Assembly (NCBI GenBank): GCA_027717595.1
Contig: JALLOF010000018.1
Location: forward strand, 1-32,944
Length of the DNA: 32,944 nucleotides
Reading direction: 5' to 3'
From: Nitrospinae bacterium AH_259_B05_G02_I21
GTDB taxonomy: Bacteria > JADFOP01
In this document: positions 25,693 through 32,944 of the stretch, one piece after another
How positions within the stretch are numbered: the first letter of the stretch is position 1
How the letters are laid out: the number at the start of each line of letters is the position of its first letter
Notes under the pieces: model-generated
Seen by the model: the letters and a program-made list of their open reading frames with translations, nothing else
What the model was told of the DNA's origin: nothing
Databases searched by the model: none
Made by a program: the position numbers and the translations under genes

Positions 25693-28600
25693 TTATGTCC
25701 AGTTTTCGATTTTCTTCCGAATTTCTTCCAACTGATCTTCTGATAGTTGTAGTTTTGGCAAGATAGTCAGTAACTCATCCCTCAATAGGAGATTCATAAT
25801 CTTGTCCATCTTACCCAAGCGCAATAGTGTGCCAACCGCCCAAATCCGCTCTGGAGCCTCCGGACTTTCGACTACGCGCCTCAACTCATTCACGTCTTCG
25901 TCGGCTTCTGAAATGAGTTCTCGTTCGCTCTGGGCACGGAATGATGATTCGAGTTGTTCAAGCCAAGGTCGAGCTGCCGAGGGTGTCGAGGAGTCACTCA
26001 GAACGGTTTCCACCTCCTTCCGGCAATTTTCATAATGAACCGACGAAGGCCCCACAATGACCTCTCCCATTTTTTCTACACCACAAGCGAGTGAATATTG
26101 TATCTTTTGACTGGTTGGATATTTTTCAATAATTTTACGGGCCAAGGGCCAGAAGCCCGGTTGGCCAGTGGTGATCTGCTTGCAAACCTGCTCTGCTTGT
26201 TGTTCATCTTCCAGAGCAAAAGCAAGTAGAACTTCTACATCTATTTCTTGATTGATCACACCCCTTAGAGCCCAGGTCACACTATAGCGGTGAAAAGAAT
26301 TACTTAAAGCCAACGAAAGAACAAGACGAATAGCACGTTCCCGGTCAGTCTTGGTCAAGACGTCCCAAAACTCGTTGCGCCCGTGGCGAGCAATCGGTTC
26401 CCAACATTTGCTCTCATATGGTTGCAGCAGTAACTTCTCTAATAGTCTAAAGCCCCGCTCTATGTCCGAATGAGCTAAGTGCGACGCAATCCTATTACAA
26501 TAATAGCGCTCATTGAGTGAAACGTCCTGTGCAATTTCTAAGCATTCCCACGCAAACTCTGCAAGTTCTCCTTCAATAGATCGTTTAAAATGCAACCACA
26601 TCCCTAAAGACTTCATGACCTCCAAAGCGTTTGTTAACTCAGGGCCCGCTATTGCTCTAAGGAACACAAGGTATTCATCTGGGCTGAGCGAATTAATCCA
26701 TCTAGCACGAAGTACATTTTCAACAACTTTGGGGTCCACACGATTTTCGTGGATGAGCTTTTCCACCCGCTTGACACTAGCTAAGTCACCCTCAAGGTAG
26801 CCCGTAGCGTGGATAATAGCCTCGACAGCAACCTCGTGAGATTTTGTAAGCTCTTCAAGCCGTTTACCAACGGCTTGAGGTTCCAGTTGGTTCCATCCAC
26901 CACAATACGCAGCGAAGGCTATCATGCCTTGGCTCTCAGCACCTATCTCTTCAATCTTTGGAAGACATGTCCTCTCCGAATCCACCCTTCCAAGCCACCA
27001 AAAGAATACGTGGGCTTTTGTTGCTTCTTCTGAGCACAGCCACGCTAGGAGATCGTCTGTTATGATAGCCGGGTCCTCTACCGCCTCTTCAGCAAGCACA
27101 CTCAGTTCCTTTTGAAATCTGTATTTATGTTCAGCTCCCTCTTCTAACTCCTCGTCATCCTCGCGTGTCCATTTCCCGGCCCATCTCATCAATCTGATCC
27201 GTACATCGTCTTTGTCAAAGAGGATTAGGAGACTCTCTATCTGGTCAATGCATTCTTGGAACTTGGCAGCTGACTCTTCATCTTTGTCTTTATGGTCACA
27301 GAAGACTCTTTTGACAAATCTTAAAGAATCGATGAAATCAGAGATGGGAATGGGCACTTTATTTTGAAGAATCCAATCCGTTGCAGTCTGGAACCGGGAG
27401 ATTCCTGTCTCCGGTCGGCCTTGAATAGCACCTTCTGCGAGGACGTGTGGTAGCTTCTTGCCTGCTGCCTCTGCTATTGCTTGCTCTTCTGATTGTGCTA
27501 CTTCCATTAGAAGATCGACCAACGCTTCAATGTAATTCCACACGTCTCCACGAGTCATTTCTGGTCGAGTATCTAAAGGTTCTGGCCCACTACTTTCGCG
27601 GTGAGTTACGAAACCCGTTCGACTTAGGCCTGAGTCAATAGCACTTATGCCAATCAAGCGTAAATCGACGGAATGTTCTGGAGAGAAGAGCTCCCTAAGC
27701 AACTCAAGCCTGTCCCGGAGCGGTAATGGAAGTTGGGGGTGTAGTGGGTGGAAACATTCACAGAAAACACCGGTCGCATTATTGCCGTAGTTTTCCGTCT
27801 CAGCCTCGGCTAGCAACGCTAAACAACGAATCGCCGATTGGCAGGTCTTTTTTCGAAACAATAGTTGCTCGACTGTCCACATCAATTCCCTACGTTCATC
27901 GCCCCTAATAGCGAGGCGTTCCTCACGACTCATACTCTTGAGTCCTTCCTCTGCCAGTCGGGACGCTTTTTCGGGAACTGATCCAGCAACAAGACGTAGT
28001 AGGTAACCATTGGTTATTGCAGACGGCAAGTCTCCAAATAGTCCGTTTTTCCCAAAAAGTTCGCTCCAAAAGCTGGCGACTTCATCTCCTTTAAGAAATC
28101 GCAGCCTTCGGATAAGTCGATATCTTCCAGCTTGACTCAATGCAGCAAAGAGGGCGTAGAGTTCTAAAGAACGTCCTCGAAGAACGGATTCAGCAAGATT
28201 GTTGGCGAAAAGTGGAGGGGTAACCTCAGTGTATGAGCCTCTGTGTTCCACAATGCCTTCGCCACGTAAATGAGGCAAAGCATTGAGGACGGTGTTCGGT
28301 TGGAGACCATTTCCGAATAACGTGCAAATGACCTCAAGCTCCTCAGAGGGGGCTTCCTTGACGCCAACATGGGATAATAAACTAAGGAGCTTAAGTATCT
28401 CGATCACTTCGCTGCCGAAATCACGAAGAACCTTTTGTTCAAATGCTTTTGCTATTTCTTCAGATAGTGTTCCGGCTGTTTTCTTTAAGCCCATTCCGAG
28501 GCTTGCGGCGCAAAGTATAATACCTGGGTTGCCACCAGATTGCTCGATGACCCAAGATTCAAGGCTAAAGCCAAGATTTACCCCTTTTGCTTTCAAAAGC

Positions 28601-29628
28601 TCTTTAGACTGTGCATCTGACAGAGGTTTCAGCCTCATGTACTGCATTCGGTCGTCCAAACCAAGTGTGGGAGTTGGAAGGGTCTCGGCGGTCGGCAACG
28701 AAAGCAATAGTTTAAAGCTTGTACGTGCTATAACCTGGTTGATTAATAATTCAGCCAATTCAGGCTCCGGATCATCAACAATTACTACGGTCTCCAGACC
28801 GGGGGACTCTAGTGCTAGCAGATCGTTTACACTCATTGCACGCGGGTCCAGGGTGAAAACAGTTTCATTTTGCCGATGTTCTGTCCCTTGAAGAGCTATT
28901 CGGGTTTTACCCATATTGTGTGGTCCTGTGAGAATTACTACACGAATATTAGGATCATCCAGAAAGGACCGCAGGTCAGCCAACTCCTGGTCCCTACCAA
29001 TAAGTTGAACGTTTGCACCGTAAAGTCTCTGCCGGTTGTGAAAAAGCCAAGCTTCTTCCCACGTGGAGAATTTCGACGTAGCAAAAAAGGTCGACCGAAG
29101 GTGGGGCAGGTTATTTAAAAACGCCGCTAACTCTCCTGCACCCACTATCTCAATTTGGACTTTCTTGGGTTGATCATAGTCCTCTAGAATGTTTTTCCTA
29201 AGGGAAGCCTTTTGTTTGTGGGACAAATCGATATTGGTAAAAAACACATATCTGTCGGGCCGACGACCCGTTCTATCTTGTAATTCTTTAATTGCCCCTT
29301 TCAGACTTGCTCTTACATTAGATATTGTCTTGGCTCGAACTTGAGTAAAGATGTCTCGCTTTTTGTATTGGAATATGTTCAGGCCAGGGCCAAGTAAAGG
29401 AGAGATATAGTCACTATCGTCGGGAAGTACGGTTTGCCATTCAGTATCTATTCCTCCGTCTTTGTCATTCACCCGCTCCGTAAATGAAGGTAAAGAGCCA
29501 CACCTTAGACCAGACGATGCCCATGCGATGGCATTGCAGAGAGAGGCAAAATCCGTCGGGGTAAATTTCCGACCAACAATGCGCTCAATCTTTTCGGCAC
29601 TTATTGCCTTTCCATGAACCAGTGACAC
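25693..29628 (-). CDS. Candidate nuclease-STAND NTPase (Avs-like antiviral protein)
   Basis: This is a 1311-residue solitary gene. Residues 1-190 look like a restriction-endonuclease fold of the PD-(D/E)xK/Mrr kind: GGID with Asp61, then FQYKKRD with Gln87-x-Lys89, then RYVFFTNIDLSHKQK. Residues 209-380 form a STAND-type P-loop NTPase: Walker A GPHNMGKT (235-242), Walker B VVIVDD (281-286), and a GGNPGIIL motif (365-372) like the GxP of NACHT/NB-ARC ATPases. A winged-helix-like part follows. From about 500 to the end the protein looks alpha-helical, as repeats that could sense a target. This order matches antiviral STAND (Avs) proteins; a non-defence role is possible. The GTG start follows AGAGGTG. 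GC is visibly lower than in the neighbours. Confidence 0.72.
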   Translation of the reverse strand: MSLVHGKAISAEKIERIVGRKFTPTDFASLCNAIAWASSGLRCGSLPSFTERVNDKDGGIDTEWQTVLPDDSDYISPLLGPGLNIFQYKKRDIFTQVRAKTISNVRASLKGAIKELQDRTGRRPDRYVFFTNIDLSHKQKASLRKNILEDYDQPKKVQIEIVGAGELAAFLNNLPHLRSTFFATSKFSTWEEAWLFHNRQRLYGANVQLIGRDQELADLRSFLDDPNIRVVILTGPHNMGKTRIALQGTEHRQNETVFTLDPRAMSVNDLLALESPGLETVVIVDDPEPELAELLINQVIARTSFKLLLSLPTAETLPTPTLGLDDRMQYMRLKPLSDAQSKELLKAKGVNLGFSLESWVIEQSGGNPGIILCAASLGMGLKKTAGTLSEEIAKAFEQKVLRDFGSEVIEILKLLSLLSHVGVKEAPSEELEVICTLFGNGLQPNTVLNALPHLRGEGIVEHRGSYTEVTPPLFANNLAESVLRGRSLELYALFAALSQAGRYRLIRRLRFLKGDEVASFWSELFGKNGLFGDLPSAITNGYLLRLVAGSVPEKASRLAEEGLKSMSREERLAIRGDERRELMWTVEQLLFRKKTCQSAIRCLALLAEAETENYGNNATGVFCECFHPLHPQLPLPLRDRLELLRELFSPEHSVDLRLIGISAIDSGLSRTGFVTHRESSGPEPLDTRPEMTRGDVWNYIEALVDLLMEVAQSEEQAIAEAAGKKLPHVLAEGAIQGRPETGISRFQTATDWILQNKVPIPISDFIDSLRFVKRVFCDHKDKDEESAAKFQECIDQIESLLILFDKDDVRIRLMRWAGKWTREDDEELEEGAEHKYRFQKELSVLAEEAVEDPAIITDDLLAWLCSEEATKAHVFFWWLGRVDSERTCLPKIEEIGAESQGMIAFAAYCGGWNQLEPQAVGKRLEELTKSHEVAVEAIIHATGYLEGDLASVKRVEKLIHENRVDPKVVENVLRARWINSLSPDEYLVFLRAIAGPELTNALEVMKSLGMWLHFKRSIEGELAEFAWECLEIAQDVSLNERYYCNRIASHLAHSDIERGFRLLEKLLLQPYESKCWEPIARHGRNEFWDVLTKTDRERAIRLVLSLALSNSFHRYSVTWALRGVINQEIDVEVLLAFALEDEQQAEQVCKQITTGQPGFWPLARKIIEKYPTSQKIQYSLACGVEKMGEVIVGPSSVHYENCRKEVETVLSDSSTPSAARPWLEQLESSFRAQSERELISEADEDVNELRRVVESPEAPERIWAVGTLLRLGKMDKIMNLLLRDELLTILPKLQLSEDQLEEIRKKIENWT

Positions 29629-29747
29629 GCAACTTCACCTCTAAAAAAGTTCTAATTGGGTGCCAATCTACACAAAGTCCAACATCCTGGCAAGCAAGGT
29701 CTACCTCGCGTACCTAATTGAAAAGGGGACCGCTTTCAACCCCCCCC

Positions 29748-29918
29748 TTTCTCAACGATTCTCATTCTCAACTAACCTTAGACACCTGTGTGCGATTTGG
29801 ACACTTTTTAGACACCTCGGACTTTCAGTAATCCATAATAATTCAATATATTAGGCGGAGATTGGACACTTTTGGACAAGTGTCAAAAGTGTCTAAATGT
29901 GTCTAATCGAATCAAGGG
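29748..29918 (+). repeat. 171-bp hairpin repeat, copy A
   Basis: This copy aligns without gaps to copy B (31459-31629), with about 16 differences over 171 bp by eye. It contains four forward TTRGACAC boxes and three inverted GTGTCWAA boxes. A 13-bp stem (29862-29874 with 29884-29896) surrounds a 9-nt loop. It ends AATCAAGGG. It lies in the 465-bp gap between the STAND-like gene and yceI. The part from 29629 to 29747 holds the STAND gene start region and nothing else recognised. Confidence 0.88.
29862..29896 (+). repeat. Inverted repeat inside copy A
   Basis: TTGGACACTTTTG pairs with CAAAAGTGTCTAA, with one G-T wobble, around GACAAGTGT. In copy B the wobble is a Watson-Crick A-T pair, so pairing is kept in both copies. 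Confidence 0.8.
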
Positions 29919-30015
29919 GTGGAATAATCGGCGGGACTGAGTGTTTGAGGGTGGTGATGGTACAATGGGCTCGGGCGGCGAACCTCCGGCAACGCGGCGG
30001 TGTCTATGGGAGAAA

Positions 30016-30033
30016 GCCTTCGACCACGAAGGC
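30016..30033 (+). promoter_or_regulatory. Leader hairpin upstream of yceI
   Basis: GCCTTCG and CGAAGGC form a perfect 7-bp stem with an ACCA loop about 60 bp before the yceI start, inside a GC-rich leader (29920-30093). I could not match the leader to a known riboswitch class. A TACAAT at 29961-29966 could be a -10 box but lacks a good -35. Confidence 0.35.
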
Positions 30034-30093
30034 GGCCGCGCCGAGCCGACCGACCCTCTAAGCCAGCGATACCACGTGGGAGGAGATGATACG

Positions 30094-30687
30094 ATGAGAC
30101 GGACCGTTGTTACAGCCCTCGCGGCGCTGGTGGTGGTTGCGGCCGCAGCGCCCGAGGCCTGGAGCGCCGACCGTTACAAGATAGACCCTGTGCATACCTT
30201 CGTCGGCTTTGCCGTCCGGCACCTGGTCATCAGCAAGGTCCGGGGCCAGTTCAACGAGTTTTCGGGCACGATCCTCTACGACGAGGACGACATCACCAAG
30301 TCCTCGGTCGCCATCACCATCAAAGCCGCGAGCATCGACACGCGCCACGCCAAGCGCGACAGCGACCTTCGGAGCCCCGATTTCCTCGACGTCAAGCGGT
30401 TCCCGACCATCACCTTTCGCAGCTCGCGCGTCGAGAAGCGGGGCGAGGGCTACGTGGCCGTCGGCACCCTGACCATCCACGGCGTCCCGCGCGAGGTGGA
30501 GCTGCCCTTCACGCTCCTTGGGACGGTGCGCGACCCTTGGGGCAACACGCGGATCGGCGTCGAGGCGGCCCTCACCATCAACCGGAAGGACTTCGGCATC
30601 GTCTGGGACGGGCGGATGGACAACGGGGGCCTGGTGGTGGGCAACAAGGTGGAGATCACCATTGCGGCCGAAGCGATCAAATCGTGA
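30094..30687 (+). CDS. yceI: YceI family periplasmic protein
   Basis: This 197-residue protein has a Sec signal peptide (about 1-24, ending AWSA) and then the YceI lipocalin-like beta-barrel: YKIDPVHTFVGFAVRHL, a TRHAKRDSDLRSPDFLDVKRFPTITF-type segment, and a C-terminal IGVEAALTINRKDFGIVW. Family members bind isoprenoid quinones or other long hydrophobic molecules in the periplasm. The ATG at 30094 follows GGGAGGAG; an upstream in-frame start at 29941 is rejected because the signal peptide begins at 30094. Its end overlaps the start of the exported dioxygenase, so the two are probably co-translated and may act together on an aromatic or lipophilic compound. Confidence 0.92.
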   Translation: MRRTVVTALAALVVVAAAAPEAWSADRYKIDPVHTFVGFAVRHLVISKVRGQFNEFSGTILYDEDDITKSSVAITIKAASIDTRHAKRDSDLRSPDFLDVKRFPTITFRSSRVEKRGEGYVAVGTLTIHGVPREVELPFTLLGTVRDPWGNTRIGVEAALTINRKDFGIVWDGRMDNGGLVVGNKVEITIAAEAIKS

Positions 30688-31402
30688 GCGGGGGCCCTCG
30701 AGGCGGGCCTTCCTCAAGCGCGGCGCGATGGGCCTTGCGGCCCTGGGCGTCGGCGCCCTGACGCTTCGGGCCGACGCTGAGCCCACCGAAGCGAGCGGCG
30801 AGCTAGGCGCCTACGCCAAGTACCTGAAAGAGGCCGAAGCGAAGACGATCCAGCCGGCGCCACCCAAGCCGGGCAAGTGGGCCCCGACGGAGGACAACAT
30901 CCTCGGGCCGTTCTATCTCGAGCGCGCGCCCTTCCGGGCCAAGATCACCCCGCCGATGGAGCCGGGGGACGTCCTGATCGTCAGCGGGCGGGTGTGGGGT
31001 CTTGACAGCCGTAAGCCCCTGGCCGGGGCCACCATCGACATCTGGCAGGCCGACACCAAGGGCGAGTATTCCGGCTTCGACATGGGGAGGCCCCAGGCCA
31101 CGACCGAGTTCCGAAACCGCTCCCGGCTGGTGACCGACGAGAGGGGCTACTACGAGTTCGAGACCATCCAGCCTGGCCGCTACCGGATCGGGTTTCGCCA
31201 GTGGCGCCCGCGACACATCCACTACATGGTCCAGGCCCCCGGCTACCGGGCGCTGGTCACCCAGCTCTACTTCGAAGGCGACCCCCACAACGCGTCCGAC
31301 CCCTTCGTCAAGCGCTCCCTCATCATCCCGCTCACGAAAAAGACCGTCGCCGGGCGGAGCTTCGAGACGGGGACGTTTGACATCGTCCTCGTCCCGTCGT
31401 AG
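30662..31402 (+). CDS. Tat-exported intradiol ring-cleavage dioxygenase family protein
   Basis: Starting at the TTG at 30662, this 246-residue protein has a twin-arginine signal with SRRAFLK at 13-19 and a hydrophobic stretch (GLAALGVGALTL). The body is an intradiol dioxygenase (protocatechuate/catechol type), with likely Fe(III) ligands Tyr136 (GEYSGFD), Tyr174 (GRYRIGF), His185 and His187 (RPRHIHYM). The start is chosen because AAGGTGGAG precedes the TTG at the right distance. A start at ATG 30728 would remove the RR motif, and 30518 is deep in yceI. The gene overlaps yceI by 26 bp. The substrate is unknown; export as a folded metalloprotein suggests extracytoplasmic aromatic cleavage. Confidence 0.87.
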   Translation: MRPKRSNRERGPSRRAFLKRGAMGLAALGVGALTLRADAEPTEASGELGAYAKYLKEAEAKTIQPAPPKPGKWAPTEDNILGPFYLERAPFRAKITPPMEPGDVLIVSGRVWGLDSRKPLAGATIDIWQADTKGEYSGFDMGRPQATTEFRNRSRLVTDERGYYEFETIQPGRYRIGFRQWRPRHIHYMVQAPGYRALVTQLYFEGDPHNASDPFVKRSLIIPLTKKTVAGRSFETGTFDIVLVPS

Positions 31403-31458
31403 CGGCATCGTCCTCCCACCGGGGCTAAATATTTCGCCCCCGCGCCCCTCAACACTTC

Positions 31459-31629
31459 TTTCTCACCGATTCTCATTCTCAATTAGCCTTAGACACCTGT
31501 GTGCGAATTGGACACCTTTTAGACACCTCGGCCTTTGCGTAATCCATAATAATCCAATATGTTATGGTGAGGTTAGACACTTTTGGACAGGTGTCAAAAG
31601 TGTCTAAATGTGTCTAATCGAATCAAGGG
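31459..31629 (+). repeat. 171-bp hairpin repeat, copy B
   Basis: This direct repeat of copy A is about 90% identical by eye, the same length and in the same orientation. A perfect 13-bp stem, TTAGACACTTTTG with CAAAAGTGTCTAA (31573-31585 with 31595-31607), has a 9-nt loop. It lies in the 274-bp gap between the dioxygenase gene and the convergent deacetylase gene. Copies A and B therefore bracket the yceI-dioxygenase pair. Confidence 0.88.
31573..31607 (+). repeat. Inverted repeat inside copy B
   Basis: The two arms are perfectly complementary over 13 bp. A few extra pairs (GACA with TGTC) can extend the stem into the loop with one bulged base. No long T-run follows, so it is not a classical intrinsic terminator, although it lies between convergent gene ends. 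Confidence 0.8.
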
Positions 31630-31676
31630 CTGGTTGGCGGAAAGAGGGGATAGGGAAGGGCGAAGACGGCGCCGTC

Positions 31677-32798
31677 TCAGGCTCCACGGAAGAGGCCGAG
31701 CCAGTCGTAGGAGCCGTCGAGCTTGCGGCGGAAGGCGGCCGCGGTGTCCCAGGCCGTTATCTCTATCCTTCTCAGCGATAAGGGGTTGTCGCCGACCCTG
31801 TTCGCTCCCATGCGGCTGGTCGCGGCCGAGCGGTAGCCGGCCTGCTTGAGCAGGGCCGCGAGCTCCGGCGTCCAGTCTCCGTGAGGGGCGCTGAAGTGGT
31901 CGATGGGACGGCCGACCACGGGAGCGAGCCGCTCGCGCGATTCGGTGAACTCCTCCATCGCCATCTCCGGCCGGCACGAAGAGAGCCGCGGGTGGGTCGC
32001 CGAGTGCGAGCCGATGGTCCAGCCCTCGTCGATGAGCGCGGCCAGCTCGTCGGGCCCGAGAGGCTCCTCGTCGCTCAAGAAGCCGCCGAGCGGGACTTTG
32101 CCCTCCAGCGCGTAGTCCGTGACGACGTAGACCGTGGCGGGAAACCCGAGGCGCTTGAGCAGGGGCAGGGCGTGGTGGAAGACGCTTGAGTACCCATCGT
32201 CGAAGGTGATGGCCACCGCACGCTCCGGCAGGGCGGCGTCGCCCTGGAGGCCCGCGACCACCGCTTCCATCCCGACGACCGAGTATCCCTCTCGGGCGAG
32301 GTAGGCCATCTGGGCCTCGAAGTGGTCCGCCGGGACCCGCTCGCGCGCCGTCGCCCGCCGGCCTTTGGGCCCGATCGCGTGGTAGAGCAGGATGCGGACG
32401 AGCGGGGGCTTCGTCCACCTGCCCGTCGTCCACTGACCGATTGTGGCCGAGATCGCCGCCTTGGCGCCTTCGCGCCAGGGCCGCTCCTTGGCTCTGCGGA
32501 GCTCCGCTCCAAGCCGCACCTGGTTCAGGGAGTTTATCCCCCCGAGGTAGGGTCCAAACGGTAGCGACGCCCGGGGAGCGTAAGTCCACAGCCCCGGTTT
32601 GAGTTTGCGGACCTGGCCGAAATACCTCCGTCGGCGCTGGATGACGGGGTAGCACAGGAAGTGCAGCCAGGAGGCCTGATGCTCCACGTAAAGGATGCGG
32701 TTGGCCTTCGCCAGCCGGCGCATCACCTGCTGCTTGCTTCCAATCGGATGGTCCCAATCGGAGGTGGAAAGGCAAATGATGTCTTGGCCCTGGATCAC
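31677..32798 (-). CDS. Polysaccharide deacetylase with N-terminal glycosyltransferase-like segment
   Basis: Residues from about 132 to 373 form a NodB-type (CE4) carbohydrate deacetylase that removes N-acetyl groups from polysaccharides. It has ILLYHAIGP, metal and catalytic Asp200-Asp201 in AITFDDGYSS, His265 and His269 in GSHSATHP, and FSAPHG in place of the usual R/Y-P-G motif. Residues 1-105 (DIICLSTSDWDHPIGSKQQV, then RRLAKANRILYVEH, then LPFG.Y..GINSLNQ) instead resemble the start of a GT4-like glycosyltransferase. The rest of that enzyme, including the sugar-nucleotide domain, is missing. The GTG start at 32798 has only a weak AGGA ribosome-binding site. No signal peptide is seen. Confidence 0.82.
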   Translation of the reverse strand: MIQGQDIICLSTSDWDHPIGSKQQVMRRLAKANRILYVEHQASWLHFLCYPVIQRRRRYFGQVRKLKPGLWTYAPRASLPFGPYLGGINSLNQVRLGAELRRAKERPWREGAKAAISATIGQWTTGRWTKPPLVRILLYHAIGPKGRRATARERVPADHFEAQMAYLAREGYSVVGMEAVVAGLQGDAALPERAVAITFDDGYSSVFHHALPLLKRLGFPATVYVVTDYALEGKVPLGGFLSDEEPLGPDELAALIDEGWTIGSHSATHPRLSSCRPEMAMEEFTESRERLAPVVGRPIDHFSAPHGDWTPELAALLKQAGYRSAATSRMGANRVGDNPLSLRRIEITAWDTAAAFRRKLDGSYDWLGLFRGA

Positions 32799-32841
32799 TA
32801 TCTCAGTCCTGCCTCGTTGCCTCGGAAATCGTATGAGCAGA

Positions 32842-32870
32842 AGAATAAAATATAGGGACTTTAAAGTAAA
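32842..32870 (-). promoter_or_regulatory. Candidate promoter for the deacetylase gene
   Basis: On the - strand TTTACT (32865-32870) and TATTCT (32842-32847) are 17 bp apart in an AT-rich patch, about 45 bp before the start. Each matches four of six consensus bases. The rest of the region to the window end (32871-32944) shows no gene. Confidence 0.35.
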
Positions 32871-32944
32871 GAGGGCGGTCGGACTTCAGCTTGTTCCAAC
32901 TCCGCTCGCCGTGCAGAAGGACCGAGGCCCCTCGCCCGAAAGGG

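Noticed and set aside
25672-29747. Transposon or integrase-borne island ends around the STAND-like gene
   Set aside because: No transposase, integrase, tRNA target or terminal inverted repeats were found directly bordering the gene.
29920-30093. Riboswitch in the yceI leader
   Set aside because: GC-rich with one good hairpin, but I could not match it to conserved cores of known classes.
31594-32775. 393-codon - strand frame overlapping the deacetylase
   Set aside because: It is in another frame of the same DNA; the deacetylase frame carries the catalytic motifs and this one is arginine/glycine/proline-rich noise.

Overview
The window comes from a GC-rich chromosome of a diderm (Gram-negative-type) bacterium. 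Evidence for this is an apolipoprotein N-acyltransferase, a class A penicillin-binding protein, a lipoprotein with a lipobox, and an SMC-type condensin ATPase. No rRNA, tRNA or other taxon-specific marker is present. The lineage cannot be named from the sequence; an uncultivated deep-branching proteobacteria-like or Nitrospirota/Tectomicrobia-like phylum would fit, but this is a guess. Translation starts are often GTG, and once TTG.

Region 1 (1-8.3 kb, + strand): the 3' end of a gamma-carbonic-anhydrase-like gene and a Ppx/GppA phosphatase are followed by a consensus sigma-70 promoter. That promoter drives a classic fatty-acid/ribosome cluster: yceD(DUF177)-rpmF-plsX-fabH-fabD-fabG-acpP-fabF-rnc. 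Region 2 (8.3-14.1 kb): a GNA1162-like lipoprotein with an added fibronectin-III domain, a small secreted protein on the - strand, and smc.

Region 3 (14.1-19.8 kb, - strand): an assimilatory sulfate operon, transcribed sORF-tauE/safE-cysC-cysH-cysG-sat. It covers anion transport or export, activation of sulfate to APS/PAPS, reduction to sulfite, and siroheme synthesis for a sulfite reductase that lies elsewhere. It converges on smc across an AT-rich hairpin repeat. Region 4 (19.9-25.7 kb): PBP1A (- strand), a divergent HNH-endonuclease gene with its own consensus promoter, lnt, and prfB with an intact programmed +1 frameshift site.

Region 5 (25.7-29.6 kb, - strand): a single 1311-codon gene of clearly lower GC. 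It encodes a candidate N-terminal PD-(D/E)xK-like nuclease, a STAND-type NTPase and a long helical C-terminus, so it is a candidate Avs-like antiviral protein acquired horizontally. Region 6 (29.6-31.7 kb): yceI and a Tat-exported intradiol dioxygenase, flanked by two direct copies of a 171-bp hairpin repeat about 90% identical. A divergent third relative lies between smc and sat. Region 7 (31.7-32.9 kb, - strand): a polysaccharide deacetylase whose first ~105 residues look like the N-terminus of a glycosyltransferase, so it appears to be a chimera.

The least ordinary elements are the solitary nuclease-STAND gene, the dispersed TTRGACAC hairpin-repeat family, and the chimeric glycosyltransferase-deacetylase. 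All functional calls are made by eye from motifs and neighbours; no database search was run.
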